Positions 8,071-18,059 of a stretch of DNA of 64,000 nt are shown here, piece by piece. A program made the translations under genes and the position numbers. The stretch comes from Flavobacterium sp. (GTDB taxonomy: Bacteria; Bacteroidota; Bacteroidia; Flavobacteriales; Flavobacteriaceae), in NCBI GenBank assembly GCA_030151565.1, contig JASLDM010000116.1, positions 11,563 through 75,562 of the forward strand, in the 5' to 3' direction. Every line of letters begins with the position of its first letter. Within the stretch, counting starts at the first letter, position 1. The notes beneath the pieces are model-generated. The model was given only the letters and a program-made list of their open reading frames with translations, was not told where the DNA came from and did not search any database.

Positions 8071-9527
8071 AACAGTTAAAAGATATTTTATATAAAGTAG
8101 CCTTAGAATCTGTTGTAGGTTCTACTGAGGTTGGTGTATCTAGTCTTGCTTTTGATTCGAGAGAGGTAAAGCAGTTTACACTTTTTATAGCCGTAAAAGG
8201 AACTCAAGTTGATGGACATCAATTTATTGATCAGGCGATAGAAAATGGAGCAAGTGTTATTGTTTGTGAAGAAATTCCAACTGATTTACGTGAAGAGGTT
8301 ACTTATGTAGTTGTTGAAGAAGCTAATACGGCAATGGCTATTATGGCGGCTAATTTTTATGAAAACCCTTCGTCAAAGTTAAAATTAGTTGGCGTAACAG
8401 GGACTAATGGAAAGACGACTATCGCAACTTTGCTTTATGAGCTTTTTTCTGAACTAGGATATAAGGTTGGACTATTGTCAACAGTTAAGGTAAAAGTAGC
8501 AGAACATACCTATATGGCAACGCATACAACTCCAGATTCAGTGACAATAAATGCTTATTTGAATGAAATGGTTGAAAATGGATGTGAGTATTGTTTCATG
8601 GAAGTTAGTTCTCATGGGATTGTTCAAAAAAGAACACATGCATTGGAATTTAAAGGTGGGATTTTTACGAATCTATCTCACGATCATTTAGATTATCATA
8701 AAACGTTTTCTGAATATCGTGACGCAAAGAAAGTTTTTTTTGATGAGTTACCTAAGTCGGCTTTTTCATTGACTAATGCAGATGATAAGAATGGAATGGT
8801 GATGGTTCAAAATACAAAATCCAAAGTGAGTACTTATGGATTGAAAAATATGACGACCTATAAAGCGCAAGTATTAGAAAATCAATTTTCTGGAATGCTT
8901 TTGAAAATCGATCAGCAGGAAGTTTGGGTACAGTTGATCGGAGCCTTTAATGCATATAATTTATTAGCTGTTTATGGAGCGGCATTGTCATTAGGAGTTT
9001 CACAATCTGAGGCGTTGTTAGCGTTGAGTAAGCTTCAAAGTGTTGAAGGACGTTTTCAGTACTATGTGTCTTTGAACAAAGTTACGGCGATTGTAGATTA
9101 TGCGCATACACCTGATGCTTTAGAGAATGTATTGGAAACAATCAATTCAATTAGAACATTTAATGAGCGTTTAATTACGGTTGTAGGTTGTGGTGGAAAT
9201 AGAGATAAAACGAAGCGACCTGAGATGGCGCAAATTGCTGCTGAAAAGAGTAGTAAGGTAATTTTTACTTCTGATAATCCACGTTTTGAAGATCCTTACG
9301 AGATTTTAGCTGAAATGGAAAAAGGAGTGGAAGCACACAACACGATGAAAACTATTGTGATTGAAGATAGAAGGCAAGCCATAAAAGCGGCTTGTCAAGA
9401 AGCTAAAGAAGGCGATATCATTTTGATTGCTGGAAAAGGGCACGAAAATTATCAAGAAATTAAAGGAGTTCGCACTCACTTTAATGATATGGAGGAGGTT
9501 CAAACCTTTTTACAAAAACTGAGTTAG
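8067..9527 (+). CDS. murE: UDP-MurNAc-L-Ala-D-Glu ligase MurE, meso-diaminopimelate type
   Basis: The 486-residue Mur ligase adds the third amino acid to the peptidoglycan stem peptide. The ATP site GVTGTNGKTTIATLLYELF and the central MEVSSHGIVQKR and FTNLSHDHLDYH segments are intact. The substrate-selecting motif reads TSDNPRFEDP; the DNPR form is the signature of meso-diaminopimelate enzymes, as expected for a Gram-negative wall. The ATG overlaps the end of ftsI by 4 bp. Length is normal. Confidence 0.96.
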   Translation: MKQLKDILYKVALESVVGSTEVGVSSLAFDSREVKQFTLFIAVKGTQVDGHQFIDQAIENGASVIVCEEIPTDLREEVTYVVVEEANTAMAIMAANFYENPSSKLKLVGVTGTNGKTTIATLLYELFSELGYKVGLLSTVKVKVAEHTYMATHTTPDSVTINAYLNEMVENGCEYCFMEVSSHGIVQKRTHALEFKGGIFTNLSHDHLDYHKTFSEYRDAKKVFFDELPKSAFSLTNADDKNGMVMVQNTKSKVSTYGLKNMTTYKAQVLENQFSGMLLKIDQQEVWVQLIGAFNAYNLLAVYGAALSLGVSQSEALLALSKLQSVEGRFQYYVSLNKVTAIVDYAHTPDALENVLETINSIRTFNERLITVVGCGGNRDKTKRPEMAQIAAEKSSKVIFTSDNPRFEDPYEILAEMEKGVEAHNTMKTIVIEDRRQAIKAACQEAKEGDIILIAGKGHENYQEIKGVRTHFNDMEEVQTFLQKLS

Positions 9528-9544
9528 AAGAATAAAAAAAGAAT

Positions 9545-10753
9545 ATGCTTTATTACTTATTTGAATATTTAGATCAATACTTTAAAATTCCTGGAGCAGG
9601 AGTATTTCAATATATTACATTCCGATCTGGAATGGCGCTTATATTTTCGCTATTGATCTCTATTATTTATGGAAAAAGAATTATTAATTATTTGCGAAAG
9701 TTACAGATCGGTGAAACTGTACGTGAGCTTGGGTTAGAGGGGCAAAAAGAAAAGTCTGGAACTCCGACTATGGGGGGAGTTATCATCATTTTTGCAACTT
9801 TAGTGCCTGTCTTGTTATTCGCAAAATTGGATAACATTTATATTGGCTTATTGATCTTGACTACTTTGTGGATGGGAGCGATTGGTTTTTTGGATGATTA
9901 TATAAAAGTTTTTAAGAAAGATAAAGAAGGTTTAAAAGGAAGGTTTAAGGTAATTGGGCAAGTTGGATTAGGTTTAATTGTAGGTGCTGTTTTGTATTTT
10001 CATCCTAGTGTTACAGTTAGGGAAACGCCAATGACAATGGTTGTGGAAAGTGAAGTGAGTAATTTTGATATCAAATCGACAGCGACTACCATTCCATTCT
10101 TCAAAAATAATGAGTTTGACTATGGACAAGTATTGTCTTGGTTAGGCGATGGGTATGAAAATTATGCTTGGTTGATTTTTATTCCAATTGTGATTTTTAT
10201 CGTAACAGCAGTCTCAAATGGAGCTAATTTAACAGATGGGATTGATGGATTGGCTGCAGGTACATCTGCAATTTCAGTATTTGTTTTGGGGATTTTCGCA
10301 TTTATTTCAGGTAATGTTATTTTTTCAAATTATTTGAATATTATGTATATCCCAAATTCAGGAGAGATGACCATTTTTATTTCCGCCTTTGCCGGGGCGC
10401 TGATTGGATTTTTATGGTATAACACTTTCCCTGCTCAAGTTTTTATGGGGGATACGGGAAGTTTGACAATTGGAGGTATAATTGCAGTTTTGGCTATCGC
10501 AGTGCGTAAGGAATTATTGATTCCTGTTTTATGTGGTGTTTTCTTGGCGGAAAATCTATCGGTAGTAATGCAGGTGTCTTATTTTAAGTATACAAAAAAG
10601 AAATATGGAGAGGGAAGACGTATTTTTTTAATGTCTCCACTTCACCATCACTTTCAAAAGAAAGGATATCATGAAAGCAAGATAGTAACCCGATTTTGGA
10701 TTATTGCTATTTTGCTTGGAGTTTTTTGTTTAGTGTCTTTAAAATTGAGATAG
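9545..10753 (+). CDS. mraY: Phospho-MurNAc-pentapeptide transferase MraY
   Basis: This polytopic membrane enzyme of 402 residues transfers phospho-MurNAc-pentapeptide to undecaprenyl phosphate, making lipid I. Family motifs are clear: [35 protein letters not shown] with the catalytic [17 protein letters not shown] and [13 protein letters not shown], and the His-rich loop [22 protein letters not shown]. About 40 extra residues between helices (near 155-210) compared with E. coli are common in Bacteroidota. It lies 17 bp after murE and 3 bp before murD. Confidence 0.96.
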   Translation: MLYYLFEYLDQYFKIPGAGVFQYITFRSGMALIFSLLISIIYGKRIINYLRKLQIGETVRELGLEGQKEKSGTPTMGGVIIIFATLVPVLLFAKLDNIYIGLLILTTLWMGAIGFLDDYIKVFKKDKEGLKGRFKVIGQVGLGLIVGAVLYFHPSVTVRETPMTMVVESEVSNFDIKSTATTIPFFKNNEFDYGQVLSWLGDGYENYAWLIFIPIVIFIVTAVSNGANLTDGIDGLAAGTSAISVFVLGIFAFISGNVIFSNYLNIMYIPNSGEMTIFISAFAGALIGFLWYNTFPAQVFMGDTGSLTIGGIIAVLAIAVRKELLIPVLCGVFLAENLSVVMQVSYFKYTKKKYGEGRRIFLMSPLHHHFQKKGYHESKIVTRFWIIAILLGVFCLVSLKLR

Positions 10754-10756
10754 AGG

Positions 10757-12091
10757 ATGATGAAAATTAGCATTTTAGGAGGAGGAGAAAGTGGAGTTGG
10801 CTCTGCTTTATTAGCTAAGAAGCAAGGATATGAAGTTTTTTTATCTGATTTCGGAACAATTACTCCTGAATATAAAAAAGTTTTGGATGCTCATAATATT
10901 AAATGGGAAGAGAATAAACATTCAATAGAAGTTCTTTTAGAAGCGGATGTTTTGGTGAAAAGTCCTGGAATTCCTGATAAAGCGACTATTGTTCAACAGG
11001 CAATAGAACAAGGTATTTCTGTAATTTCTGAAATTGAATTTGCATATCCTTTTAATAGAATACCGTCAATAGCAATTACGGGAAGTAATGGTAAAACGAC
11101 AACTACCATGTTGACACATCATCTTTTGAAACAAGGAGGATTGGATGTGAAAATGGCGGGAAATATTGGGGACAGTTATGCTGCTCAAGTAGCGGAATAT
11201 CCCGAACAATTGTTTGTTTTAGAGTTGAGTAGCTTTCAATTAGATGGTATTGTTAAGTACAGACCTCATATTGCAGTCATTACGAATATTAGTCCTGATC
11301 ATTTGGATCGTTATGAATATAATTACGAAAACTATATTAATGCGAAGTTTCGCATAACTGAGAATCAAACCGAGGAGGATTATTTGATTTATGATGCGGA
11401 TGATTTAGAAATTGAAAAGTGGTTGAATAATCACAAAATTAGAGCTCAAAAAGTTCCTTTTTCTTTAACAAAGAAATTCGACTTTGGAGCGTATGTAGAA
11501 GACCAAAAAATAATAATAAACATGAATAACGAAAAAGTAGGAGTGTCTATTAACGAGATATCTTTAGAAGGAAACCACAACGTTAAGAATGCGATGGCAG
11601 CAGCAACAGTAGCTCAATTAATGCGAATTAGAAAACAAACTATTCGTGAAAGTTTATCTGATTTTCAAGGTGTAGAGCATCGTTTGGAAAAGGTTTTGAA
11701 AATTGGAAACGTACAGTATGTAAACGATTCAAAAGCCACGAATATCAATGCTACTTTTTATGCATTAGAGAGTATGAAAACTCCTACAGTATGGATTTTA
11801 GGAGGTGTTGATAAAGGGAATGATTATGATGAATTAATGCCTTTGGTTCGCGAAAAAGTAAAAAGTATTATTTGCCTAGGTGTAGATAATCATAAGATAA
11901 AAGCTGCTTATGAAAATGTGGTAGATGTGTTTGTAGAAACGCAAAATATGACAGAAGCTGTAAAAGTAGCAGAGAGATTGGCAGAAGATGGGGATACGGT
12001 ATTACTTTCACCAGCTTGTGCTAGTTTCGATTTATTTGATAGTTACGAGGATCGTGGGCGTCAATTTAAAAATGCAGTTCACAATTTATAA
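10757..12091 (+). CDS. murD: UDP-MurNAc-L-Ala:D-Glu ligase MurD
   Basis: The 444-residue ligase adds D-glutamate to UDP-MurNAc-L-Ala. Seen are the N-terminal Rossmann-like ILGGGESGVGSALLAKKQG, the ATP loop AITGSNGKTTTTMLTHHLL, the segment ELSSFQLDGI, the ITNISPDHLDRYE motif and the C-terminal LLSPACASFDLFDSYEDRGRQF typical of MurD. Two adjacent ATG codons (10757 and 10760) follow a GAGG; the second is better spaced from it, so the true start may be one codon later. It follows mraY after 3 bp. Confidence 0.96.
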   Translation: MMKISILGGGESGVGSALLAKKQGYEVFLSDFGTITPEYKKVLDAHNIKWEENKHSIEVLLEADVLVKSPGIPDKATIVQQAIEQGISVISEIEFAYPFNRIPSIAITGSNGKTTTTMLTHHLLKQGGLDVKMAGNIGDSYAAQVAEYPEQLFVLELSSFQLDGIVKYRPHIAVITNISPDHLDRYEYNYENYINAKFRITENQTEEDYLIYDADDLEIEKWLNNHKIRAQKVPFSLTKKFDFGAYVEDQKIIINMNNEKVGVSINEISLEGNHNVKNAMAAATVAQLMRIRKQTIRESLSDFQGVEHRLEKVLKIGNVQYVNDSKATNINATFYALESMKTPTVWILGGVDKGNDYDELMPLVREKVKSIICLGVDNHKIKAAYENVVDVFVETQNMTEAVKVAERLAEDGDTVLLSPACASFDLFDSYEDRGRQFKNAVHNL

Positions 12092-12097
12092 TAAAAT

Positions 12098-13384
12098 ATG
12101 AAAGCGATTTTCTCACATTTAAAAGGGGATAAGATTATTTGGGCTATAGTGTTTCTATTAGCCTTATTCTCGTTTATGCCAGTTTATAGTGCGAGTACAA
12201 ATCTTGTATATACTATTGGTTCGGGAAGTAGTACTTTTGGTTACCTTTTGAAGCATATGACTCACTTGGGAATTGGTTTGACAATGCTTTATTTTGTTCA
12301 TAAAATACCCTATCAGCGCTTCCGAGGAATTTCAATCTTAGCTATTTTTGTTGTAGTTGTTTTATTGATTTTAACAGCCTTTCAGGGAAAAACTATTGGA
12401 GGTGCAAATGCAAATCGCTGGATAAATATACCATTTGTGAACGTTGGGTTTCAGCCTTCTTCAATAGCATCTGTAGTGTTATTGGTTTACGTTTCTCAAT
12501 ATTTAGCGAGCATTAAAGACTCTGTAGTAAGTTTTAAAGATTCTATTTTTTGGCTTTGGATACCTGTTTTTGTAGTTGTAGGATTGATTCTTCCATCCAA
12601 TTTATCAACCGCAGCCTTGATCTTTATGATGGTTTGTATGTTGGTATTTGTCGGAAAGTATCCATTTAAATATCTTTTGAGAGTAGGCATCTTTTCTATC
12701 GCTATGGCAGGGTTATTTTTGATAACTGCTAAAGCATTTCCATCGATGATGCCAAACCGTGTAGATACTTGGATTAGTAGAATTGATCGTTTCACTGCCG
12801 CTGATAAAGAAGATAAGGATTTGTATCAAGTAGAAAATGCACAGATTGCTATTGCGACTGGAAAAATATTTGGAGTAGGGCCTGGGAAGAGTGTTCAAAA
12901 AAACTTTTTGCCTCAGTCCTCTTCGGATTTTATTTATGCAATTATAATTGAAGAATACGGAATTGCAGGGGGGCTAATTGTTCTTTTTGCATATTTTATT
13001 TTGTTTTTTCGGTTTTTACGTGCCTCACACAAAGCTCCAACATTATTTGGACAATTATTAGTAGTTGGCTTGGGCTTTTATATCATTTTTCAAGCGATGA
13101 TAAATATGGGCGTTGCTGTGTCTTTACTTCCAACAACAGGGCAGACATTGCCTTTAATAAGTAGTGGAGGAACTTCGATTTGGATGACTTGTGTTTCATT
13201 AGGGATAATATTGAGTGTGACTAAAAAAGAAGAAGAAATTAAAGAAGAAGAGAGATTGCGTGCGGCTAGAGATCTTGAGTTTCAAGAGTTGCTTCAAAAA
13301 AGCCTAGAGGAAAAGCAAAGTAATGAAGATACTGAATTAGCAATAAATGAGGGAAACCCTATGGATGCTATTCGAAATAAATAA
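12098..13384 (+). CDS. ftsW: Septal peptidoglycan glycosyltransferase FtsW (SEDS family)
   Basis: This is a polytopic SEDS protein of 428 residues. SEDS hallmarks are seen: [21 protein letters not shown], the acidic loop after [41 protein letters not shown] and the C-terminal [19 protein letters not shown]. FtsW polymerises lipid II during septation, together with FtsI. The last 50 or so residues are a charged, Glu-rich cytoplasmic tail. Position between murD and murG supports FtsW rather than RodA. Confidence 0.94.
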   Translation: MKAIFSHLKGDKIIWAIVFLLALFSFMPVYSASTNLVYTIGSGSSTFGYLLKHMTHLGIGLTMLYFVHKIPYQRFRGISILAIFVVVVLLILTAFQGKTIGGANANRWINIPFVNVGFQPSSIASVVLLVYVSQYLASIKDSVVSFKDSIFWLWIPVFVVVGLILPSNLSTAALIFMMVCMLVFVGKYPFKYLLRVGIFSIAMAGLFLITAKAFPSMMPNRVDTWISRIDRFTAADKEDKDLYQVENAQIAIATGKIFGVGPGKSVQKNFLPQSSSDFIYAIIIEEYGIAGGLIVLFAYFILFFRFLRASHKAPTLFGQLLVVGLGFYIIFQAMINMGVAVSLLPTTGQTLPLISSGGTSIWMTCVSLGIILSVTKKEEEIKEEERLRAARDLEFQELLQKSLEEKQSNEDTELAINEGNPMDAIRNK

Positions 13385-13391
13385 ATACGCG

Positions 13392-14483
13392 ATGAAAGAT
13401 AATCTTAAATTTATAATTAGTGGAGGAGGAACAGGTGGACATATCTATCCTGCTATTGCTATTGCTAATGAATTGAAAGCAAGGTTTTCTAATGTTGAGA
13501 TTCTATTTGTAGGAGCTCAAGATAAAATGGAGATGGAAAAAGTACCTCAAGCGGGGTTTCCAATTGAAGGACTTTGGATTTCTGGTATTCAGCGTAAAAT
13601 AACAAAGGATAATTTAGCCTTTCCTTTAAAGTTAATTTCAAGCTTAATCAAGTCTAAGAAGATTATTAAAAAATTCCAGCCTGATGTTGTTATTGGGACA
13701 GGTGGATTTGCAAGTGGAGCAGTGGTTAAAGTAGCTGCATCAATGGGAATTCCTACTGTTGTTCAGGAGCAAAATTCCTATCCAGGGATTACAAATAAGT
13801 TGTTGGCAAAAAAAGCCGAAAAGATTTGTGTTGCTTATGATGGTTTAGAAAGTTTTTTTCCGAAAGATAAGATGGTTAAAACAGGTAATCCTGTGAGACA
13901 GGATTTAATGGTTATTGAGGAGAAGAGAGATGAAGCGCAAACTTATTTTGGAATTGATAAGGCAAAGCAAACTATTCTGGTTTTAGGAGGAAGTTTAGGG
14001 GCTCGAAGGATAAATCAATTAATAGCAGAGCAATCTCCTAGATTTGAAAAGGAAGGTGTACAGCTTATCTGGCAATGTGGGAAATTATATTTTGAGGAAT
14101 ATAAACGATATAATTCTGATTGCATACAGGTTCATGCTTTTTTAGATAAAATGGATTATGCTTTTGCAGCTGCTGATATAATTATATCTCGTGCAGGTGC
14201 ATCCTCTGTGTCGGAATTAGCAATGGTTGGGAAACCTACAGTGTTTATACCGTCACCAAACGTAGCGGAAGATCATCAGACAAAAAATGCTTCGAGTGTT
14301 GTTGAGCAAGGGGCGGCTTTAATGATTGTAGAAAAAGATTTAAATGAACAATTTCAAGATATATTTTTTGAGTTGATTCGCGATAATGAAAAACAATTGG
14401 CATTAGCTTCTAATTTGAAGAAATTAGCTTTGCCAAATGCAACAAAGGATATTGTAAACGAAATTTTGACATTGATTAAATAA
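13392..14483 (+). CDS. murG: Lipid II synthase MurG (GlcNAc transferase)
   Basis: The 363-residue GT-B glycosyltransferase adds GlcNAc to lipid I. Motifs are the N-terminal [30 protein letters not shown], the membrane-facing [33 protein letters not shown] and the UDP-binding [23 protein letters not shown]. The frame is open from 13347 inside ftsW, but the ATG at 13392 gives the family N-terminus and lies 7 bp after the ftsW stop, so it is chosen. Confidence 0.96.
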   Translation: MKDNLKFIISGGGTGGHIYPAIAIANELKARFSNVEILFVGAQDKMEMEKVPQAGFPIEGLWISGIQRKITKDNLAFPLKLISSLIKSKKIIKKFQPDVVIGTGGFASGAVVKVAASMGIPTVVQEQNSYPGITNKLLAKKAEKICVAYDGLESFFPKDKMVKTGNPVRQDLMVIEEKRDEAQTYFGIDKAKQTILVLGGSLGARRINQLIAEQSPRFEKEGVQLIWQCGKLYFEEYKRYNSDCIQVHAFLDKMDYAFAAADIIISRAGASSVSELAMVGKPTVFIPSPNVAEDHQTKNASSVVEQGAALMIVEKDLNEQFQDIFFELIRDNEKQLALASNLKKLALPNATKDIVNEILTLIK

Positions 14484-14488
14484 GTAAT

Positions 14489-15844
14489 ATGGAAATCGAA
14501 AATATAAAAAGTGTTTATTTTATAGGAGTTGGAGGCATTGGAATGAGTGCCTTGGCGCGATATTTCAAATTCTTAGGAAAAAATGTTGCTGGTTATGATC
14601 GAGCGCCGACTCAATTAACGGAGGAATTGATGGCGGCTGGTATTGATATTCATTTTGAAGATGATGTTGCTTTGATTGCGCCTAATTATCGAGATAAGGA
14701 TAGTACACTTGTGGTTGTTACCCCTGCGATTCCTAAAAACCATACTGAATGGGCTTATTTCGTTAATAATAATTTCGAAATAAAAAAACGCGCTGAAGTT
14801 TTAGGTATTATAACCAAAGATACCTTTTGTTTTGCTGTTGCGGGTACGCATGGAAAAACAACGACTACAAGTATTTTAGGACATATTTTGTATCAATCAG
14901 GTATTGATGTTACTGCATTTGTAGGTGGTGTTGTTGAAAATTATCAAACTAATTTGATTGGTAGTGGAACATCGGTTACAGTTGTTGAAGCAGATGAATT
15001 TGATCGTTCTTTTTTACAATTGTATCCAAACATGGCTTGTGTAACGTCTACCGAAGCCGATCATTTAGATATTTTTGGAACTGCAGAAGAGATGTTAGTT
15101 GCATTTCAAGAATTTGCAGATAAGATTCAGGATAAAACTAATTTTTTTAAAACACATTCGGTGATATTGGACGGAGTATTGGTTGGTGTTAATAGAGCAG
15201 CAGCTTATGAAGTTAAAAATATAAAAATTGAAGAAGGTTGGTATGTTTTTGATATACAAACGCCTTTAGAAATTATTAGAAATGTGCGCTTTGCATTGCC
15301 AGGACATCATAATTTGTCAAATGCTCTTTTAGCATTTGCAATGGCTTACACTTATGGAGTTGATAAAGGGGCAATTGTCGAAGCTTTAGCTACATTTAAA
15401 GGGGTTAGGAGAAGGTTTTCTTATAAAATAAGAGAAGCAGAATTGATTTATATAGATGATTATGCGCATCATCCGACTGAGATTGCTGCTGTTTCGCAAG
15501 CGGTTCATGAATTATATGGTGATAAAAAAATTGTAGCTGTTTTTCAGCCCCATCTTTTTTCGAGAACAAGAGATTTTATGGATGCATTTGCTGAAAGCTT
15601 ATCAAGTTTTGATAATGTAGTTTTGTTGGATATCTATCCAGCTCGTGAATTGCCTATTGAGGGAGTTACTTCGGCGGTTTTATTGGATAAAATTAAATCT
15701 GACAACAAAGTTTTGATTGCAAAGGAGGCGCTTCTAGATCATTTAAATACAATAGATGCTGATATTATTTTGACTTTAGGAGCGGGAGATATTGGTGAAA
15801 TGGTAGGGGATATAACAAAAGAATTATTGATAAAGTTAAATTAA
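14489..15844 (+). CDS. murC: UDP-MurNAc:L-alanine ligase MurC
   Basis: The 451-residue enzyme starts the stem peptide by joining L-alanine to UDP-MurNAc. The N-terminal YFIGVGGIGMSALARYF, the ATP loop AVAGTHGKTTTTSILGHIL, VVEADEFDRSFLQL, TSTEADHLDIFGT and the C-terminal DDYAHHPTEIAAV and VFQPHLFSRTRDF are all typical of MurC. It sits 5 bp after murG and 13 bp before ftsQ. No ddl gene follows, unlike in E. coli, and murF is also outside this cluster. Confidence 0.96.
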   Translation: MEIENIKSVYFIGVGGIGMSALARYFKFLGKNVAGYDRAPTQLTEELMAAGIDIHFEDDVALIAPNYRDKDSTLVVVTPAIPKNHTEWAYFVNNNFEIKKRAEVLGIITKDTFCFAVAGTHGKTTTTSILGHILYQSGIDVTAFVGGVVENYQTNLIGSGTSVTVVEADEFDRSFLQLYPNMACVTSTEADHLDIFGTAEEMLVAFQEFADKIQDKTNFFKTHSVILDGVLVGVNRAAAYEVKNIKIEEGWYVFDIQTPLEIIRNVRFALPGHHNLSNALLAFAMAYTYGVDKGAIVEALATFKGVRRRFSYKIREAELIYIDDYAHHPTEIAAVSQAVHELYGDKKIVAVFQPHLFSRTRDFMDAFAESLSSFDNVVLLDIYPARELPIEGVTSAVLLDKIKSDNKVLIAKEALLDHLNTIDADIILTLGAGDIGEMVGDITKELLIKLN

Positions 15845-15857
15845 TTGTGTGAAATAA

Positions 15858-16592
15858 GTGAAATTATTAAAAAAAATAAGGTGGTATGATATTCGTATCT
15901 TATTGATAATTATGTTGCTTATGGGGGTTTATTCATTTTCGAATACTAGAAGTGAAGCGCGTAAAATCAAAGATATTGAAGTGAGGTTTATGGGTGATGG
16001 TAATCATTTTATGACTTCACAAAATGTTAATAACTTGTTGATACAAAGTTTTCCAAAGACTTCTAATATTAATAAAACTAATATAGATTTGAATAGTTTG
16101 GAGTTAATACTGCTAAGTCATGATTTGATAAGAAAAGCAGATATTTATACCACGGTTGATGGGAAGTTAAAAGCAGATGTTTGGCAAAAAAGAGCAATAG
16201 GAAGAGTTGTTTATAATGAGAATTCCTATTATATTGATTCAGAAGGAGGGCAGATGCCTCTGTCATCAAATTTTTCTGCTAGAGTGCCGATGATTGAGGG
16301 GGATGTAAATGAAAAAAATAAAAGTAAGCTTGCAGGTATTTTAAAACATATCGATGAAGATAATTTTTTAAAGAAAAATATTACGGGTATTGTGATTCAA
16401 AAAGATCAAACCCTGATTATGAGAAGTAGAGATCAAGATTTTAAAATACTGTTTGGAGGTTTTGAAGATGCAAGTCTGAAATTTGAAAACTTGAAGGCAT
16501 TTTTAAATTTTATTTCAAATGATGAAGAATTGATGAATAGCTACAAAACGATAAATCTTAAATTTACCCAGCAAGTGGTGTGTACCAAATAA
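15858..16592 (+). CDS. ftsQ: Cell division protein FtsQ (DivIB-like)
   Basis: A 244-residue bitopic protein: Lys/Arg-rich N-terminus, one membrane segment near residues 13-28 (ILLIIMLLMGVYSF), then a periplasmic part with the POTRA-like start IKDIEVRFMGDGNHFMTSQNVNNLL and a FtsQ beta domain. Sequence is divergent and the name leans on topology and on its place between murC and ftsA. FtsQ recruits FtsL/FtsB and FtsW/FtsI to the septum. Translation begins at a GTG (15858), the only plausible start before the anchor. Confidence 0.88.
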   Translation: MKLLKKIRWYDIRILLIIMLLMGVYSFSNTRSEARKIKDIEVRFMGDGNHFMTSQNVNNLLIQSFPKTSNINKTNIDLNSLELILLSHDLIRKADIYTTVDGKLKADVWQKRAIGRVVYNENSYYIDSEGGQMPLSSNFSARVPMIEGDVNEKNKSKLAGILKHIDEDNFLKKNITGIVIQKDQTLIMRSRDQDFKILFGGFEDASLKFENLKAFLNFISNDEELMNSYKTINLKFTQQVVCTK

Positions 16593-16598
16593 GTGATT

Positions 16599-18047
16599 AT
16601 GGAAAGAGAAAATATAGCTGTAGGATTAGATATCGGAACAACGAAGATAGTTGCGATGATTGGCAAGAAAAACGAGTATGGAAAACTCGAAATTCTAGGA
16701 CTAGGTAAGGCAAAAAGTTTAGGTGTAAAACGAGGAGTAGTAAATAATATTACGCAAACGATTCAATCTATCCAAAATGCTGTAGCCGAAGCTGAAACAA
16801 GCTCAGGTTATAAGATTCAGAATGTTGTTGTGGGAATTGCAGGGCAACATATACGTAGTATCCAACACAGTGATTATATCAGCAGAGATAATCCTGATGA
16901 AGTAATTGGAGAAAAAGATATAGAGCAGTTGATTAATCAAGTGCAAAAGTTGAGCATGCTTCCTGGTGAGGAAATTATTCACGTATTGCCGCAAGAATTT
17001 AAAATTGATGGCGAGCCTGGTATTCAAGAACCTATTGGAATGCATGGGGCGCGTCTAGAAGCGACTTTTCATGTAGTTGTTGGACAAGCAGCTTTGATAA
17101 AAAATGCGGGACGTTGTATAAAGGATGCTGGACTGGAATTGTCAGGTATTACTTTGGAGCCATTAGCATCTGCAGAAGCTGTTTTAAGTTTTGAAGAAAA
17201 GGAAGCAGGAGTTGCACTTATTGATATAGGTGGTGGTACTACAGATTTGGCAATTTTTAAAGATGGGATTATTAGACATACAGCTGTAGTTCCATTTGGA
17301 GGAAATGTAATTACTGATGATATTAAAGAAGGTTGCTCTATAATAGGGAAACAGGCTGAATTGTTAAAAGTGAAATTTGGATCGGCTTGGCCAGGTGAGA
17401 ATAAAGATAATGAGATTGTTTCAATCCCAGGTTTAAGAGGAAAGGAACCTAAAGAGATATCTTTAAAGAATTTGTCTAAAATTATTCATGCTCGCGTAGA
17501 AGAGATTATTGAATTAGTTTTTGCAGAGATTAAAACATATGGGTATGAAAACCCTCAAAAGAAATTAATTGCGGGTATCGTTTTAACTGGAGGAGGTTCA
17601 GAGCTGAAGCATATCAAGCAATTGGTGGAATATAAAACGGGTATTGATACGCGTATTGGATATCCAAATGAGCATTTGGCTGGAGATTCTGAAAAAGAAA
17701 TTTCTAGTCCGCTTTTTGCTACGGCAGTTGGTTTGGTAATGCAAAGTGAGCGTAGTCGTACAAAAGGAGCTATTTCATTAGAGGAATTAAATGAGAGGGT
17801 AAAACAAACTCAAGTAGATAGATCAAGACCTGTTGTGACAAGAGAAGATTCTTTTGGTTTGGCAGGAAGAGATGAAGAATTACCTAAAGTTGAAAAAGAA
17901 AGCTTTGTTTCCTCAGCTACTGAAACAGTAAAGAGAGCTGCTGTTACTCCTGAAGTAGAAAGTACATCTACTGTTGAGGCATTTGAGGTAAGCTTCTTAG
18001 GTAAGTTTTATAAAAAAATTAAAGATTTCATAGAAAAGATAGAATAA
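16599..18047 (+). CDS. ftsA: Cell division protein FtsA
   Basis: The actin-like protein tethers FtsZ to the membrane. ATP-binding motifs VGLDIGTTKIVAMIG near the start, ALIDIGGGTTDLAIFKDG centrally and GIVLTGGGSELKHI in the second half are clear. A linker of about 70 residues separates the core from a C-terminal amphipathic helix (VSFLGKFYKKIKDFIEKIE), which should be the membrane anchor. The ATG at 16599 is chosen over a GTG two codons earlier that abuts the ftsQ stop. It is 12 bp before ftsZ. Confidence 0.95.
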   Translation: MERENIAVGLDIGTTKIVAMIGKKNEYGKLEILGLGKAKSLGVKRGVVNNITQTIQSIQNAVAEAETSSGYKIQNVVVGIAGQHIRSIQHSDYISRDNPDEVIGEKDIEQLINQVQKLSMLPGEEIIHVLPQEFKIDGEPGIQEPIGMHGARLEATFHVVVGQAALIKNAGRCIKDAGLELSGITLEPLASAEAVLSFEEKEAGVALIDIGGGTTDLAIFKDGIIRHTAVVPFGGNVITDDIKEGCSIIGKQAELLKVKFGSAWPGENKDNEIVSIPGLRGKEPKEISLKNLSKIIHARVEEIIELVFAEIKTYGYENPQKKLIAGIVLTGGGSELKHIKQLVEYKTGIDTRIGYPNEHLAGDSEKEISSPLFATAVGLVMQSERSRTKGAISLEELNERVKQTQVDRSRPVVTREDSFGLAGRDEELPKVEKESFVSSATETVKRAAVTPEVESTSTVEAFEVSFLGKFYKKIKDFIEKIE

Positions 18048-18059
18048 AAAGCGATACGT